DNA of 31,020 nt, taken from Chromera velia. Its lineage: Eukaryota; Sar; Chromeraceae. The stretch lies in the NCBI GenBank assembly GCA_018398765.1, contig JAHBMJ010000117.1, forward strand, positions 12,501 through 43,520, read 5' to 3'. The notes beneath the pieces are model-generated. The model was not told the DNA's origin, did no database searches, and saw only the letters and a program-made list of their open reading frames with translations. A program made the translations under genes and the position numbers. Shown piece by piece: positions 21,553 to 30,276 of this stretch (positions within the stretch are counted from its first letter, which is position 1; each line of letters opens with the position of its first letter).

Positions 21553-21794
21553 AGAGGGGGTGGACCCTCTCGCAGGGGTATGAAACGACCGAATTTTGTA
21601 CCCCTGGTGGAGGGGGGAGGTCCAACCTGCTCTGCAGGTTTGCGTTCAAAATGTATCTAGGAAACACTCCTAGATACATTTTAGACGCAAACCTCCAGAG
21701 CAGGTCGGACCCCCCCCCTCCACCAGGGGTACGAACTAGGGTACGAAACTCGGTCGTTTCGTACCCCTGTGAGAGGGTCCACCCCCCCCTCCCA
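21553..21794. repeat. Near-perfect palindrome, arms about 110 bp, almost no spacer
   Basis: GGGGTGGACCCTCTCGCAGGGGTA... on the left is answered by ...TACCCCTGTGAGAGGGTCCACCCC on the right. The centre is CTAGGAAACACTCCTAG at about 21657-21673. The right arm has an extra block of about 13 bp (TACGAACTAGGG). A foldback element nested in the 3.5-kb element. Confidence 0.9.
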
Positions 21795-22164
21795 GTAAGG
21801 GAATTGAAAAAATCTTATTTGCAAAGATGAGCCTTCTTGGTGCATGCAGAAGGCTTTGTATGATGTCTGTAAGTGTTTCTGTGTGGTTGTAACCTGGCTA
21901 TTCTGGTTGCTGAGCGACTGACCGGCCTGCCCTCGGCAAGGCAAAAAACTGTCATCTCCCTTTGCGTGTGTTGCTCACCCCTTCCCCCCTTCTCTGCTCT
22001 TTACAGGTCGTTGGTTTCATTTGGGAGATGTTTGTTCTGGGCCCCAGGCTTTTTTCAACTCCTCTAGAAGTAGGTCTTTATATCTTCGTTGCGGCCGCAG
22101 TCTTCAGACTACGAAAGGGAGCAGCGCCCATATGTGCTGAGCCTGTGTTTTTTTCTACTGGCCT

Positions 22165-22890
22165 GACTGCCTCTAAAATTTCGTCCTTCTTGCCTGCTTG
22201 ACTGCCCTCTAGCTTTCAGCCTTTCTGTCTGGCTAAATGCCTTCTCAATTTTAGCCTTTCCGCCCGCCTTATTGCCTTCCTAATTTTGGCCTTCGCCGCG
22301 CTCCCAATTTTGGTCTTCCTACCTGCCCGATTGCCTTCCCAATTTCGGCCTTCTTGCCTGTCTGACTGCTTCCCAGAGTTTTGCATTCCTGCTATGCTGA
22401 CTGCTTTCCGATTTCGGCCTTCTTGCCTGCCTGACTGCCTTCTAAATTTCAGTCTTTCTATCTGTCTCAATGCTTTCTAAATTTTGGCCTTTCTGTCTGC
22501 CTGCCTGACTTTGCAATTTCGGCCTTCCTGCTTGTCCAGTTGCCTTCCCAATTTCAGCTTTCCTGCCTGCCTGATTGTCTTTCGTTTTTTAGCCTTCCTT
22601 TCCGCCCAAGTTTCCTCCTAACACTTCCTAATTTCGGTCATCCTACTTGCCTGATGGCCTTCCCAATTTTGTTCTTCCTGCTGGCCCGACTGTCTTCCCA
22701 AGTTCGGCCTTCTTGTGTATTTGACTGCCTCCCAGAGTTCGTTCTTTCTGCCTATGTGCCTGCCTTCCAATTTTAGTCTTCTTGGCGGCCTGACTGCCTT
22801 CCAATTTCAGCCTTCCTGCCCGCCTGATTGCCTTCCCGATTTCGGCCTTCCTGCCCATCCGATTGCTTTCCCAATTTCGGTCTTCCTACT
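22165..22890. repeat. Degenerate minisatellite, unit about 37-39 bp
   Basis: Roughly 18 copies of TGCCTGCCTGATTGCCTTCC followed by CAATTTCGGCCTTCC, with many substitutions. It opens artefactual ORFs on both strands (SCLPDCL on plus; RQEGRN on minus). It lies inside the 3.5-kb element. Confidence 0.85.
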
Positions 22891-23376
22891 TTCATATATC
22901 ATTCTGATGCAAATTAAAGATACAGGTTGTATTTGTATACATGCTTTTATGTGTATTCTGGCGATTTGACTGACTTTCTGTTTGTATACACGTATTTCTG
23001 CAGGTGGCGTTCATGGGTGTGCATGTTTGATATATACTGAGATGCCTCCCCCCCCCTCTACCCCTGACACACCCACCTTTGAGCAGTGCTTCATATGAAT
23101 TGAAAACAAAACAGTTATGATCATGAGAAGAAATGCTTCAATCGGACCGATTCAGAGCCATTTAGATGCATTTTTTATTGTGTTTTCATCTTAACATTAA
23201 TTTACGATGATAGGTACCAGATAATTCATGGTTTTGAAAAAATATATACTCTATATATACATTTTTTTATTTCATTTTTTAAACATCTTACTAAGTTTAA
23301 ACAGTTTTCAATAAATTATGAAAATCAATTAGTTTAAAGGTTAAACTATTTATTTTAATGTTTTAAGAACTAAATT
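22891..23376. other. Right part of the 3.5-kb element; AT-rich, no gene
   Basis: Mixed sequence then strongly AT-rich from about 23150, leading to the right TIR. No ORF of interest. Confidence 0.4.
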
Positions 23377-23796
23377 TTTCAAAGTCACTTTCCAGTATAA
23401 AAGTTTCAATTGTCAGTACAGTTAGTTCATGCCTGTCGGGGAGCACATGCATGAGGGAACAGACACACTCTGAGTACGGCTTCAGGCGGTGGTAGCCTAA
23501 CCTGTGATCGAGACAAGCCCAGGGTCCCGCGTGTGTTTCCCGTTCAGTTTCGATCACTCCCTCGTTTGTTTGCTTCATTGGCATATGTCAAGCTAGAGGG
23601 TTGTACTATGGGTATACCTAAGCTTCACCCCTAACTTTTTCTATATCCTTTTACACTATATATTATATCCCAAGTTATAAGGTTAAAACTAGCAGATAAA
23701 ACACATTCTGAAGTGTTATGTTGGGCTATTTTCAAGCTTTAGTTCAACTTCAGTCTTGGAAAATGTCAGTCCAAAGTCGTATTGCCAGGTTCTGTT

Positions 23797-25047
23797 GGGC
23801 TTGTTGCCTGTTAGGCTCTGTTGGGCCTTTCATCAGCTGCATGACAGGTCATGAAGCCCAACAGTGCCCAACAGAGCCCAACAAGGTCCCCTCCCTTCCC
23901 TACAAGCTTGTCTCACACGCCAGGTCCACGTATCAAAGCATATGAATACAACAGACACCATTTAAGACATTCAGCGCTGCACATTGGTGCAGTATGAGCC
24001 TGAAACTCTTCGTAAAACGTTTACAATACGCCAAAGAAAATGGAGACAGACCTGCACACACAAGGCAGATAAATGCATACTCCTAATGCTTAACCTTTCC
24101 AACTCATTCATCAAGTCATCCCTCTTCATCGGCAGTCATTTCGGAGTGATCAGTTTCATTCCACAGACGAATTAAACGTTTTATTTCCTTCATCATGATT
24201 GTGCGTGTTATATATGTTGGGAGTGTTTGTTGAGCTGTTAGGCCATGTTGGGCTTTCTTGTTGGGCGTGTTATGTGTTGGGCGTGTTGGGTGCCCAACAG
24301 CTTCCTGGCAAGGTGAAGCCCAACCTAGAGCCTAACAGTACAACAAGCCCAACAGCCCAACAAAACTTGGCGACACGAAGTTTTTCATAAAAATGAATAC
24401 ATGTTTCTAGTCCAACATAAAAACTAATGTTACTGTCATATTTTTTGTAATTTATAGTTTTTAATTTTTTATGAAACTTCTTGCATAACATTCCTAGATT
24501 TTTGTCTGTTTTTCTTTAAAGTCAGGGGTTATGATCTACCTATATGTAGAGTGCGGCCCTCTAGGGTCCTTTTCCTTCTCTACAAGCTTGTTTTACACGC
24601 CAGGTCCACATATCAAAGCATATAAATACAATAGACACCATTTAAAACATTCAGTGCTGCACATTGGTGCAGTGTAAGCCTGAAACTCTTCGTAAAACGT
24701 TCACAATATACCAAAGAAAATTGACACAAACCTGCACACACAATATTATTCAGAGAGGGGACTGTTTAAAAGAAAATTGGTATGGGTTGAGAGGGAAGAG
24801 GCGGCTGGTGCTGCTGCTTCTGGGTCCTCTCTGGTGACCTGGGCTGACTGCTAGAACACCAACAGTGTTTTATATTGTTCTAGTATTCTTCCAAATCATT
24901 CTCATCATTATGATTGTACGTGTTATGCATGTTGGGAGTGTTTGTTGGGCTGTTGGGCCATGTTGGGCTTTCTTGTTGGGCGTGTTGGGCGCCCAACAGC
25001 TTCCTAGCAAGGTGAAGCCCAACAGTACAACAAGCCCAACAGCCCAA
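23797..25047. repeat. Clusters of TTGGGC / GCCCAA arranged as inverted arrays
   Basis: Three clusters (about 23797-23885, 24209-24362, 24929-25049) hold about 20 copies of GTTGGGC or its complement. TTGGGC comes first and GCCCAA after, so each cluster can fold back on itself. Within a cluster the spacing is irregular. Confidence 0.8.
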
Positions 25048-25240
25048 CAAAACTTGGCAACATGAAGTTTTTTATAAAAATGAATGCATGTTTCTAGTCC
25101 AACATAAAAACTAATATTACTGTCATGTTCTTTGTAATTTATAGTTTTTGGTTTTTTATGAAACTTCTTGCATAACATTCCTAGATTTTTGTCTGTTTTT
25201 CTTTAAAATCAGGGGTCATATATAGAGTGTAGCCCCCTAG
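23887..25240. repeat. Tandem duplication of about 677 bp within the 1.65-kb element
   Basis: 23887-24564 and 24565-25240 begin with GGTCC and a CTACAAGCTTGT block and end in the transposon terminal sequence. The first about 175 bp and last about 340 bp are similar. The central parts (24062-24180 and 24743-24890) are unrelated, so one copy has had its middle replaced. Confidence 0.8.
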
Positions 25241-26565
25241 TGTGTCAAGTCTCCTCTTTTGATCCTGAACTCCCGCCGACTTCGCTTTGCTTTGCTTTGC
25301 TTTGCTCTGCTTGACTGACTGGCTGGTTAAGTGCATGGAGGCAGACAGGAAGGCGATATATAGATGAGACCATGGATATGATATAAGTCTGCGCGCATCG
25401 TGAGCTAAAGTAAGCACTCTCAGGCAGGAATCGAGTAAGCTAACGTCCAATCAGACGCTCCACATTTTTCTTCGGGACCGCGCTCTCCCTCTGTCTGTCT
25501 GTTTGTCTATTCACTCACACACGCACGCATGCACGCACACGGAGAGCGCGGCACACACCCCTAGATATGGTCAGGCGACTTCACAGGTCAAATGTCTCAA
25601 GGGTCTCTCGAGAACCCCCTTGAGTGCCCATCTACTGGCCTTGAGGGCCTCAAGTATACTTATACGGGTATTTGTATAAATATAAATAAACACACCCCAT
25701 CTATGCCACCCACGACCACCCTTCATTTGCGCAGGCTCTCTCTTGGTGGTGTATCTTATGCGACGAAGCCTTTGTCCGTGTGGTCTTATGCCGTTGTGGT
25801 ACCAATGTTGTCTTTGTGACCTTTGCTGCCTCGCTGCCGGTGCGTGCATGGTACCCACGAATAGTTCCTTTGGTTTACAGAATGGACGATAAATCAATCA
25901 GATATTATTGGTTCTTGTTCCATCATGTCCTCTTGCCCTTCTCTCTGTTTGCAAATGAATGTAGCATTAGTTGAGGTCTTTGCTGCGTCGGTGGGGAGAG
26001 TGGAGGGAAGGACGGGAGGGCATCTGCCGGTGGTGGCCAGGAAAAGTCCAGATCTAGGCGCACTTAGGGCTAGCAGAAGATCTGTGGAAGAGAGCGGTCA
26101 GTAAGTATGTGAGTGACTGAGTGAGTGACTGATTGAGTGAGTCCTCTTGTGTTTAAAAGAAAGAGAACATTGTATGGTGGATGGTATGAGGTGTGTCCAG
26201 TCATGTAGGTGGGCACCATGTATACCCGCCCCTCCCGCCTACATGCCCGCAGTTCCGCCTTTTTCCCATCGTGACTGTCACTGTCTTGAAAGACGTCAGC
26301 TGAGCGGTCTGTCTCTCCCCATGCAGCTCTGCACATCCCGGGTCGACCGCCCTCACTCAATGCACGCTTGGCTTTTCTGTCAGTGTTGTGCGGTCTCTCT
26401 TCTTCCTTAGCTGCATATATAGCCTCATGCATGTTACGGCCATTATGCTCTTCTTCAAAATTATGTGTGTTGATTGTCTAGCTATGTGTCTTTTTTCGTT
26501 CAAACTGGCTGTAGAGTGGTGTTGAACTTCCCCCCGTCGTGTTTTTGGTACAAGGAGGCGGCTGT

Positions 26566-26757
26566 ATGGAAGGCTGGAGCTAGGGCTGGAGGTCGGGGTA
26601 GGGGAACTCTGGGGGAGAGGTCTGTGGAGAGAGGGAGGGTCCGACCCTCAATAGAAGGGCGTGGGTGTTTGGGTTCTTTCTGCTTCTTGGCCGGACAGAG
26701 GAGAGGAGAGGAGGGAAGAGGGGAAGCCAGGAGCTTTGTGCATGAGTGTAACTTGAC
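26566..26757. repeat. Macrosatellite copy 4 (first about 190 bp only)
   Basis: Begins with the anchor in the form ATGGAAGGCTGGAGCTAGGGCTGG, with a short internal duplication of GGCTGGAG, and follows the unit through the GAGAGGAGAGGAGGGAAG tract. Similarity stops at about 26757, within GAGTGTAACTTGACG. Confidence 0.9.
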
Positions 26758-27601
26758 GTACATTAAAATCTATCTAAAAATTGAGAATTGGTTTAATTGC
26801 AAGGTATGGGTGACTGAGCCACATTTTAGATTTTCTGCCGCCAATTTTCGGGATGTGGCTACATATGATGTAGCCAACGCATAGTTTAAATTAGTTTGAA
26901 TCTGTCTGAAAAACATGGTACATATTGGAGTGTAAATGTATGTAGGTGTAAAAGTAACTTGAATTAACAGTTCTAGCTAGTTCTGATGAGAATTGTATTA
27001 ATGTATTATAGGTTTATATAGATTCAATTATATTGCGTGAGTTCTAACTCATCAATCAATCAATCATTGTGATAGATATATTATGCTGTTAGATAGCTAG
27101 GTTGCAAAAAAATGATATTTAAGTTACAAACCTCAATTAGAATATTTTAAAATATTTGAATGTATTGCAATCTTGATCTTCTTACTAGTAGTCCAACTTT
27201 CATTGAATTGATTCAATTAAATTGAATTGAGGCAGTTAAAGCTAGTGAGCACACTACTTGGGCTCTGGCCAACTGTGAGGTATGACATACATTGTTTATT
27301 TTTATTGATAAACCAACTGTCACCAGCAATAACCAGCAATATTAGTTTTATCATGTTTCTGATATTAATTCATCATCGGTTTCATCGTTTTTTATGATCG
27401 TCTTTTTAAAGTTGGGATATTAATAGGATTAATGCCTGGAGGATTGGCCTTTCGTACCCTCCCGCCCTAATGCTAAATGTCCGAGCTGTGCGTTCTAACG
27501 AAACTTAGCGTACGCGTGAATGCAAACAGGTTTGACACAAAATTTTAATTTATATGCAACAAAATGCATGAGCACTGACTTGTAGAGTCACTGTTGTATG
27601 A
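26758..27601. other. AT-rich single-copy DNA; no gene
   Basis: Contains (TCAA)n-like TCAATCAATCAATCA near 27050 and GAATTGATTCAATTAAATTG near 27205. No ORF with protein character. Confidence 0.4.
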
Positions 27602-28261
27602 ATGATGAAAGGTGTCATGGCTGTGGGCAGGTCTGGAACACTCCGAGTCGACATGCAGAGGCATGCAAGAAGGGGGGGCTAGTACACAGATCGAAGGTAT
27701 GATGAGGCAGTGTTGGCATTGAAAGCGTTGCTGGAAGAGGCAGAGTTTTGGGTCACTCTCGATGCAGTGATCTGAAGAAGGGGAGAGACCGTGGGGAGGA
27801 AAGGGTTAGAGGGGGATCTCAGGATTCGTTTGCTGTTCAACTCTTAGCGTAACGGAATCCTTGATGTTCGGCTGGCTAATTGCGACCAGCAGAGCTACCT
27901 CAGGATGGGAGTGGCAGAGATTCTTGTAGCGTACGAAAGGTAGAAGAATGAGTTGTACTGGGGAGCGTGTATGGAAGCTCGCACGGATTTTGCACCGTTT
28001 GTGGCCTCTATGGATGGGGCACTTGGTCCTGCGGCAATGGCCGTATTGAGAGTGGCAGTCCATGAAATCTCTCAGAAAACAGGGATGTCGGCAATGGGAG
28101 TAGGTGGTGCAGTGAAGGCTCGTATGCAAAGAGCGATCTTGCAAGCATCCGTCTACTGCATGCGGGGGGAGTAGCGACCTTGCAGACAGGCAGTGGAGGG
28201 GTGTTTCAGTTTAGCAGGATCGATTGCAGCAATGCAGGCCCCTAGAGACGATGGTGACTAG
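27602..28261 (+). pseudogene. Relic of a retroelement polyprotein, C-terminal region
   Basis: One frame from ATG ATG (27602) to TAG 28259-28261 reads as protein through TAG 27680, TGA 27773, TAG 27845, TAG 27941 and TAG 28172. The blocks GILDVRLANCDQQSY, YWGACMEARTDFAPFVASMDG and RMQRAILQASVYCMRG resemble, from memory, the conserved segment that follows reverse transcriptase in many protist and animal retroelement proteins (IIDVRVTDTDAKSY; FTPFVVSVDG; RATHLCIRG). The RT itself is not seen upstream. The frame stays unshifted over 660 bp despite five stops, which fits point-mutation decay. The family call is a recollection, not a search. Confidence 0.5.
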
Positions 28262-28377
28262 GGTTAGGCCCCTAGGCAGGCCTAGCATTTGCATCTAATA
28301 AAAACGACTACAAAGTAAAATATATATACTGCATACACTTGAATTTTGCAATTTCATCATAGGATGCGATTCGGGAT

Positions 28378-28680
28378 TTATTTTTTTGAAAAAAAAAAAA
28401 TGTTTTCAGATGCATGCTGGGGGCCCCTAACATATTGGGGAAGGGGCCCCGGCACTCCACTTCCACATCTAATGACTTTCCGGGGCCCGATTCAATTTGT
28501 TCGAAATTTAGATTCAGATCTGACAGACTAAACTTCGTCAGATGTGAATCTGAATTTCAAACAAATTGAATCGGGCCCCGGAAAGTCGTCGGGCATACAA
28601 GTGGAGTGCTGGGGCCCCTTCTCCAATATGTTGGGGGCCCCCAGCATGCATTTCAAAACTTATTTTTTTTTATTCAAAAT
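28378..28680. repeat. Palindrome with GGGGCCCC blocks, arms about 145 bp
   Basis: ATGCATGCTGGGGGCCCCTA..., CACTCCACTT and TTTCCGGGGCCCGATTCAAT on the left return reversed on the right (ATTGAATCGGGCCCCGGAAA ... GGGGGCCCCCAGCATGCAT). The central loop is about 15 bp (GACTAAACTTCG). There are four GGGGCCC-type blocks, two per arm. Confidence 0.9.
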
Positions 28681-28741
28681 TAATCCAAATCAAGTGCACT
28701 GGTAGTCGTAGGATAGATAAAGATGAAACAAATTGACAAAC

Positions 28742-29187
28742 TAATGATTGAGGGTTTTTTCATGTATGCCGCGTCGCCATATATACCAAATTACGTTTGG
28801 GATTGCAAATGTGAAAAATATTTTTATCGCGGAAACAGTTTTTTCAGACTTGCAACATGTTTCTGATAATATTCGTAAAGTCTGTACAAATTTTCAAGTT
28901 TGTACGCGTGACCAATTACGTTTGCAAAAAATATGAAAATTCAAAGTCGGGCGGCCCTGGAAAACGAATCCTGACTTTGAATTTTCATATTTTTCGCAAA
29001 CGTAATCGGTGGCGCGTACGAACTTAAAAATTTGTACAGACTTTACAAATATTATCAGAAACATATCGCAAGTCTTAAAAGACTGTTTACACGATAAAAA
29101 TCTTTTTCACATTTGCAATCACAATCGTAATCGTGCCAAATTGAGTTGCGCTTGGTATATGAGAAGCGGATCTAACCTAGTTTGTCG
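28742..29187 (+). repeat. Copy B of the Helitron-terminus-like repeat, split by a palindrome
   Basis: Plus-strand orientation: TGATTGAGGGTTTTTTCATG..GCCGCGTCGCCATATA at 28744-28785 and TATATGAGAAGCGGATCTAACCTAG at 29156-29180 are the two halves of the sequence seen in copies A and C (minus strand there). The split falls exactly in the loop of the terminal hairpin. Outside it, short inverted flanks (28708-28739 and 29184-29213: CTGGTAGTCGTAGGAT.. and its complement) extend the fold. Confidence 0.8.
28786..29155. mobile_element. 370-bp foldback (palindromic) element, probably TA-flanked
   Basis: Arms of about 165-170 bp (CCAAATTACGTTTGGGATTG ... AAAATTCAAAGTC and its reverse) are separated by a spacer of about 20 bp. 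TA stands on each side (28784-28785 and 29156-29157); the uninterrupted form in copy C is CCATATATGAG, so TATA is also possible as the duplicated site. Non-coding. Confidence 0.85.
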
Positions 29188-29309
29188 ATTTGTTCCATCC
29201 TACGACTACCAGCGACGAAAATAGGTATGACTTCGATCACCCTGATACAGCTAATCAATCGCAGCCTCACAAGAGGTTGGACAATCAAAAGAAAGAAAAA
29301 AGAGACAGA

Positions 29310-29790
29310 GGGGATGCAGGGTAGAACCTTCGACAAACTACTGTATGTTCAATAATTCACCGCAAAATTTCAAAAGATGTAACTTTGCAACGATGAAGAG
29401 TTAGAAGCTGAAACTTTTTGTGTGTAAACTCCCACTGATATACAACCAATCCTTGAAAAATATGTGTATTGACACAGCGGAGTCATAAGCAATCTTTTTT
29501 AATGCTTTGTGAAAAACTTAGGTTTTTTGTTTGGAAGTCCGATTTTGCATATTTTTTTTTTCTGATTATCTAAAGATTGTGAAGCACTCTAGAGAGCAAA
29601 AGTACGAATTCCAACCCCCGGCTGTATGTTTCTTTGCACGGCTATTTTAGAACATCTTTCCTGAATATGTGAGATTTTTTTAAATTTTTTTCAAACTCTA
29701 TTTATTGAACATACGGTAGGTTAGATCCGCCTCTCATATATGGGGACGCGGCATGCATGAAAAAACCCTCAATCATCAATCAAGTGCGCT
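29310..29790 (-). repeat. Copy C of the Helitron-terminus-like repeat, split by a TA-flanked MITE
   Basis: GTAGAACCTTCGACAAAC (29321-29338) and GGTTAGATCCGCCTCTCATA.. GACGCGGCATGCATGAAAAA (29719 on) join across the MITE to give the sequence of copies A and B. The repeat is interrupted only by the insertion. Confidence 0.82.
29341..29716. mobile_element. 376-bp MITE with TA target duplication
   Basis: The left end CTGTATGTTCAATAATTC matches the reversed right end CCGTATGTTCAATAAA. TA is at 29339-29340 and at 29717-29718. Taking out the element and one TA leaves CGACAAACTAGGTTAGATCCGC, identical over 22 bases to the reverse of 29166-29187 (copy B). The TA duplication suits Tc1/mariner-type mobilisation. 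Non-coding and AT-rich inside. Confidence 0.92.
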
Positions 29791-30276
29791 GTGCAAATTT
29801 CAGCCGAACGCGGTATATTAAAAAAAAAAAAAAAAAATGATGTCATCTGTTGTTCACCTGGGAACTTCACCATTGTTCACGTGACATTGCAGATGATTGC
29901 CCACAGTTGCTGAGTAGATAGGTCCGACGTACCATGTCCGACCACATACATTTTTACACTTGAAGGCATCTACCACGGTGTGCAGACCACGTCAGTACAA
30001 AGACACATCATCACGGTAAGGTGTGTCAGGCAAACAATTCATTCATCTACGGAGAAAGTGAAAAAGATCGAAAGATACTGGCAGGTAGACGGGCGGGATT
30101 CTTCTCTGTGGCACGCGCTCCTGCACTTCACACCCTCTGCCCACCCCCTGTAAAAGGCAGAAGATTCATTAAGACTCAATTTAAGAGACAGATGATGCTG
30201 CCGTGAGGCTTCTGTAGACTTTTGTCAATCACAGTCGAGTCATTCGAGTTGCCTGATTCGTCTGTTTGTGAAACAC
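29791..30276. other. Intergenic; poly-A run and leader of the 30277 ORF
   Basis: An A17 run lies at about 29820-29837. The rest is mixed, with no supported gene, and would hold the promoter of the ORF at 30277. No TATA box was recognised. Confidence 0.4.

Larger units (their letters stand above)
19922..23427. mobile_element. 3.5-kb non-coding element with TIRs of about 45 bp, inside macrosatellite copy 3
   Basis: The left end AACTGACTGTACTGACAATT.. (19923 on) matches the reversed right end (about 23377-23427) over about 45 bp, including AAAGTGACTTT. Compared with copies 1 and 2 (GCCTGCATGCCTGTCGG) the insertion falls at GCCTGCA/TGCCTG, with a 2-3 bp target duplication (CA or CAT). No transposase ORF is visible. 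The element itself carries a palindrome (21553-21794) and a CT-rich minisatellite (22165-22890), so it is composite. Superfamily is unknown. Confidence 0.85.
23593..25240. mobile_element. 1.65-kb non-autonomous DNA transposon with CTAG-ended TIRs and 8-9 bp target duplication
   Basis: The left end CTAGAGGGTTGTACTATG matches the reversed right end CTAGGGGGCTACACTCTATA. The flanks are TATGTCAAG (23584-23592) and TGTGTCAAG (25241-25249), and macrosatellite copies 1 and 2 contain this sequence once (GTGTGTCAAG). An 8-9 bp duplication suits hAT (8) or Mutator (9). No transposase is present. Inside, a unit of about 677 bp occurs twice and each copy ends with the same terminal sequence (24547-24564 and 25223-25240). 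Confidence 0.88.
19630..26565. repeat. Macrosatellite copy 3, interrupted by two insertions and a deletion
   Basis: Segments 19630-19921, 23431-23592 and 25241-26565 join to make one unit. Subtracting the two inserted elements and adding about 325 bp missing at 25743 (present in copy 2 at about 18482-18804) gives about 2,095 bp, matching the period. The deletion junction lies in GCTCTCT. Copies 1 and 2 thus give the uninterrupted sequence for both insertions. Confidence 0.92.

Noticed and set aside
22165-22890. CRISPR-like array
   Set aside because: The repeats of about 38 bp are degenerate and have no unique spacers between them; it is a eukaryotic minisatellite.
2470-28174. Variant genetic code with TAG/TAA read as Gln
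   Set aside because: It would explain several stops in the Helitron and in the 27.6-kb relic. It does not explain the TGA at a conserved Trp (4322), the TGAs at 10646 and 27773, or the frameshift near 4510. Decay by transitions explains all the stops together. Intact host genes with internal TAG would be needed to reopen it.
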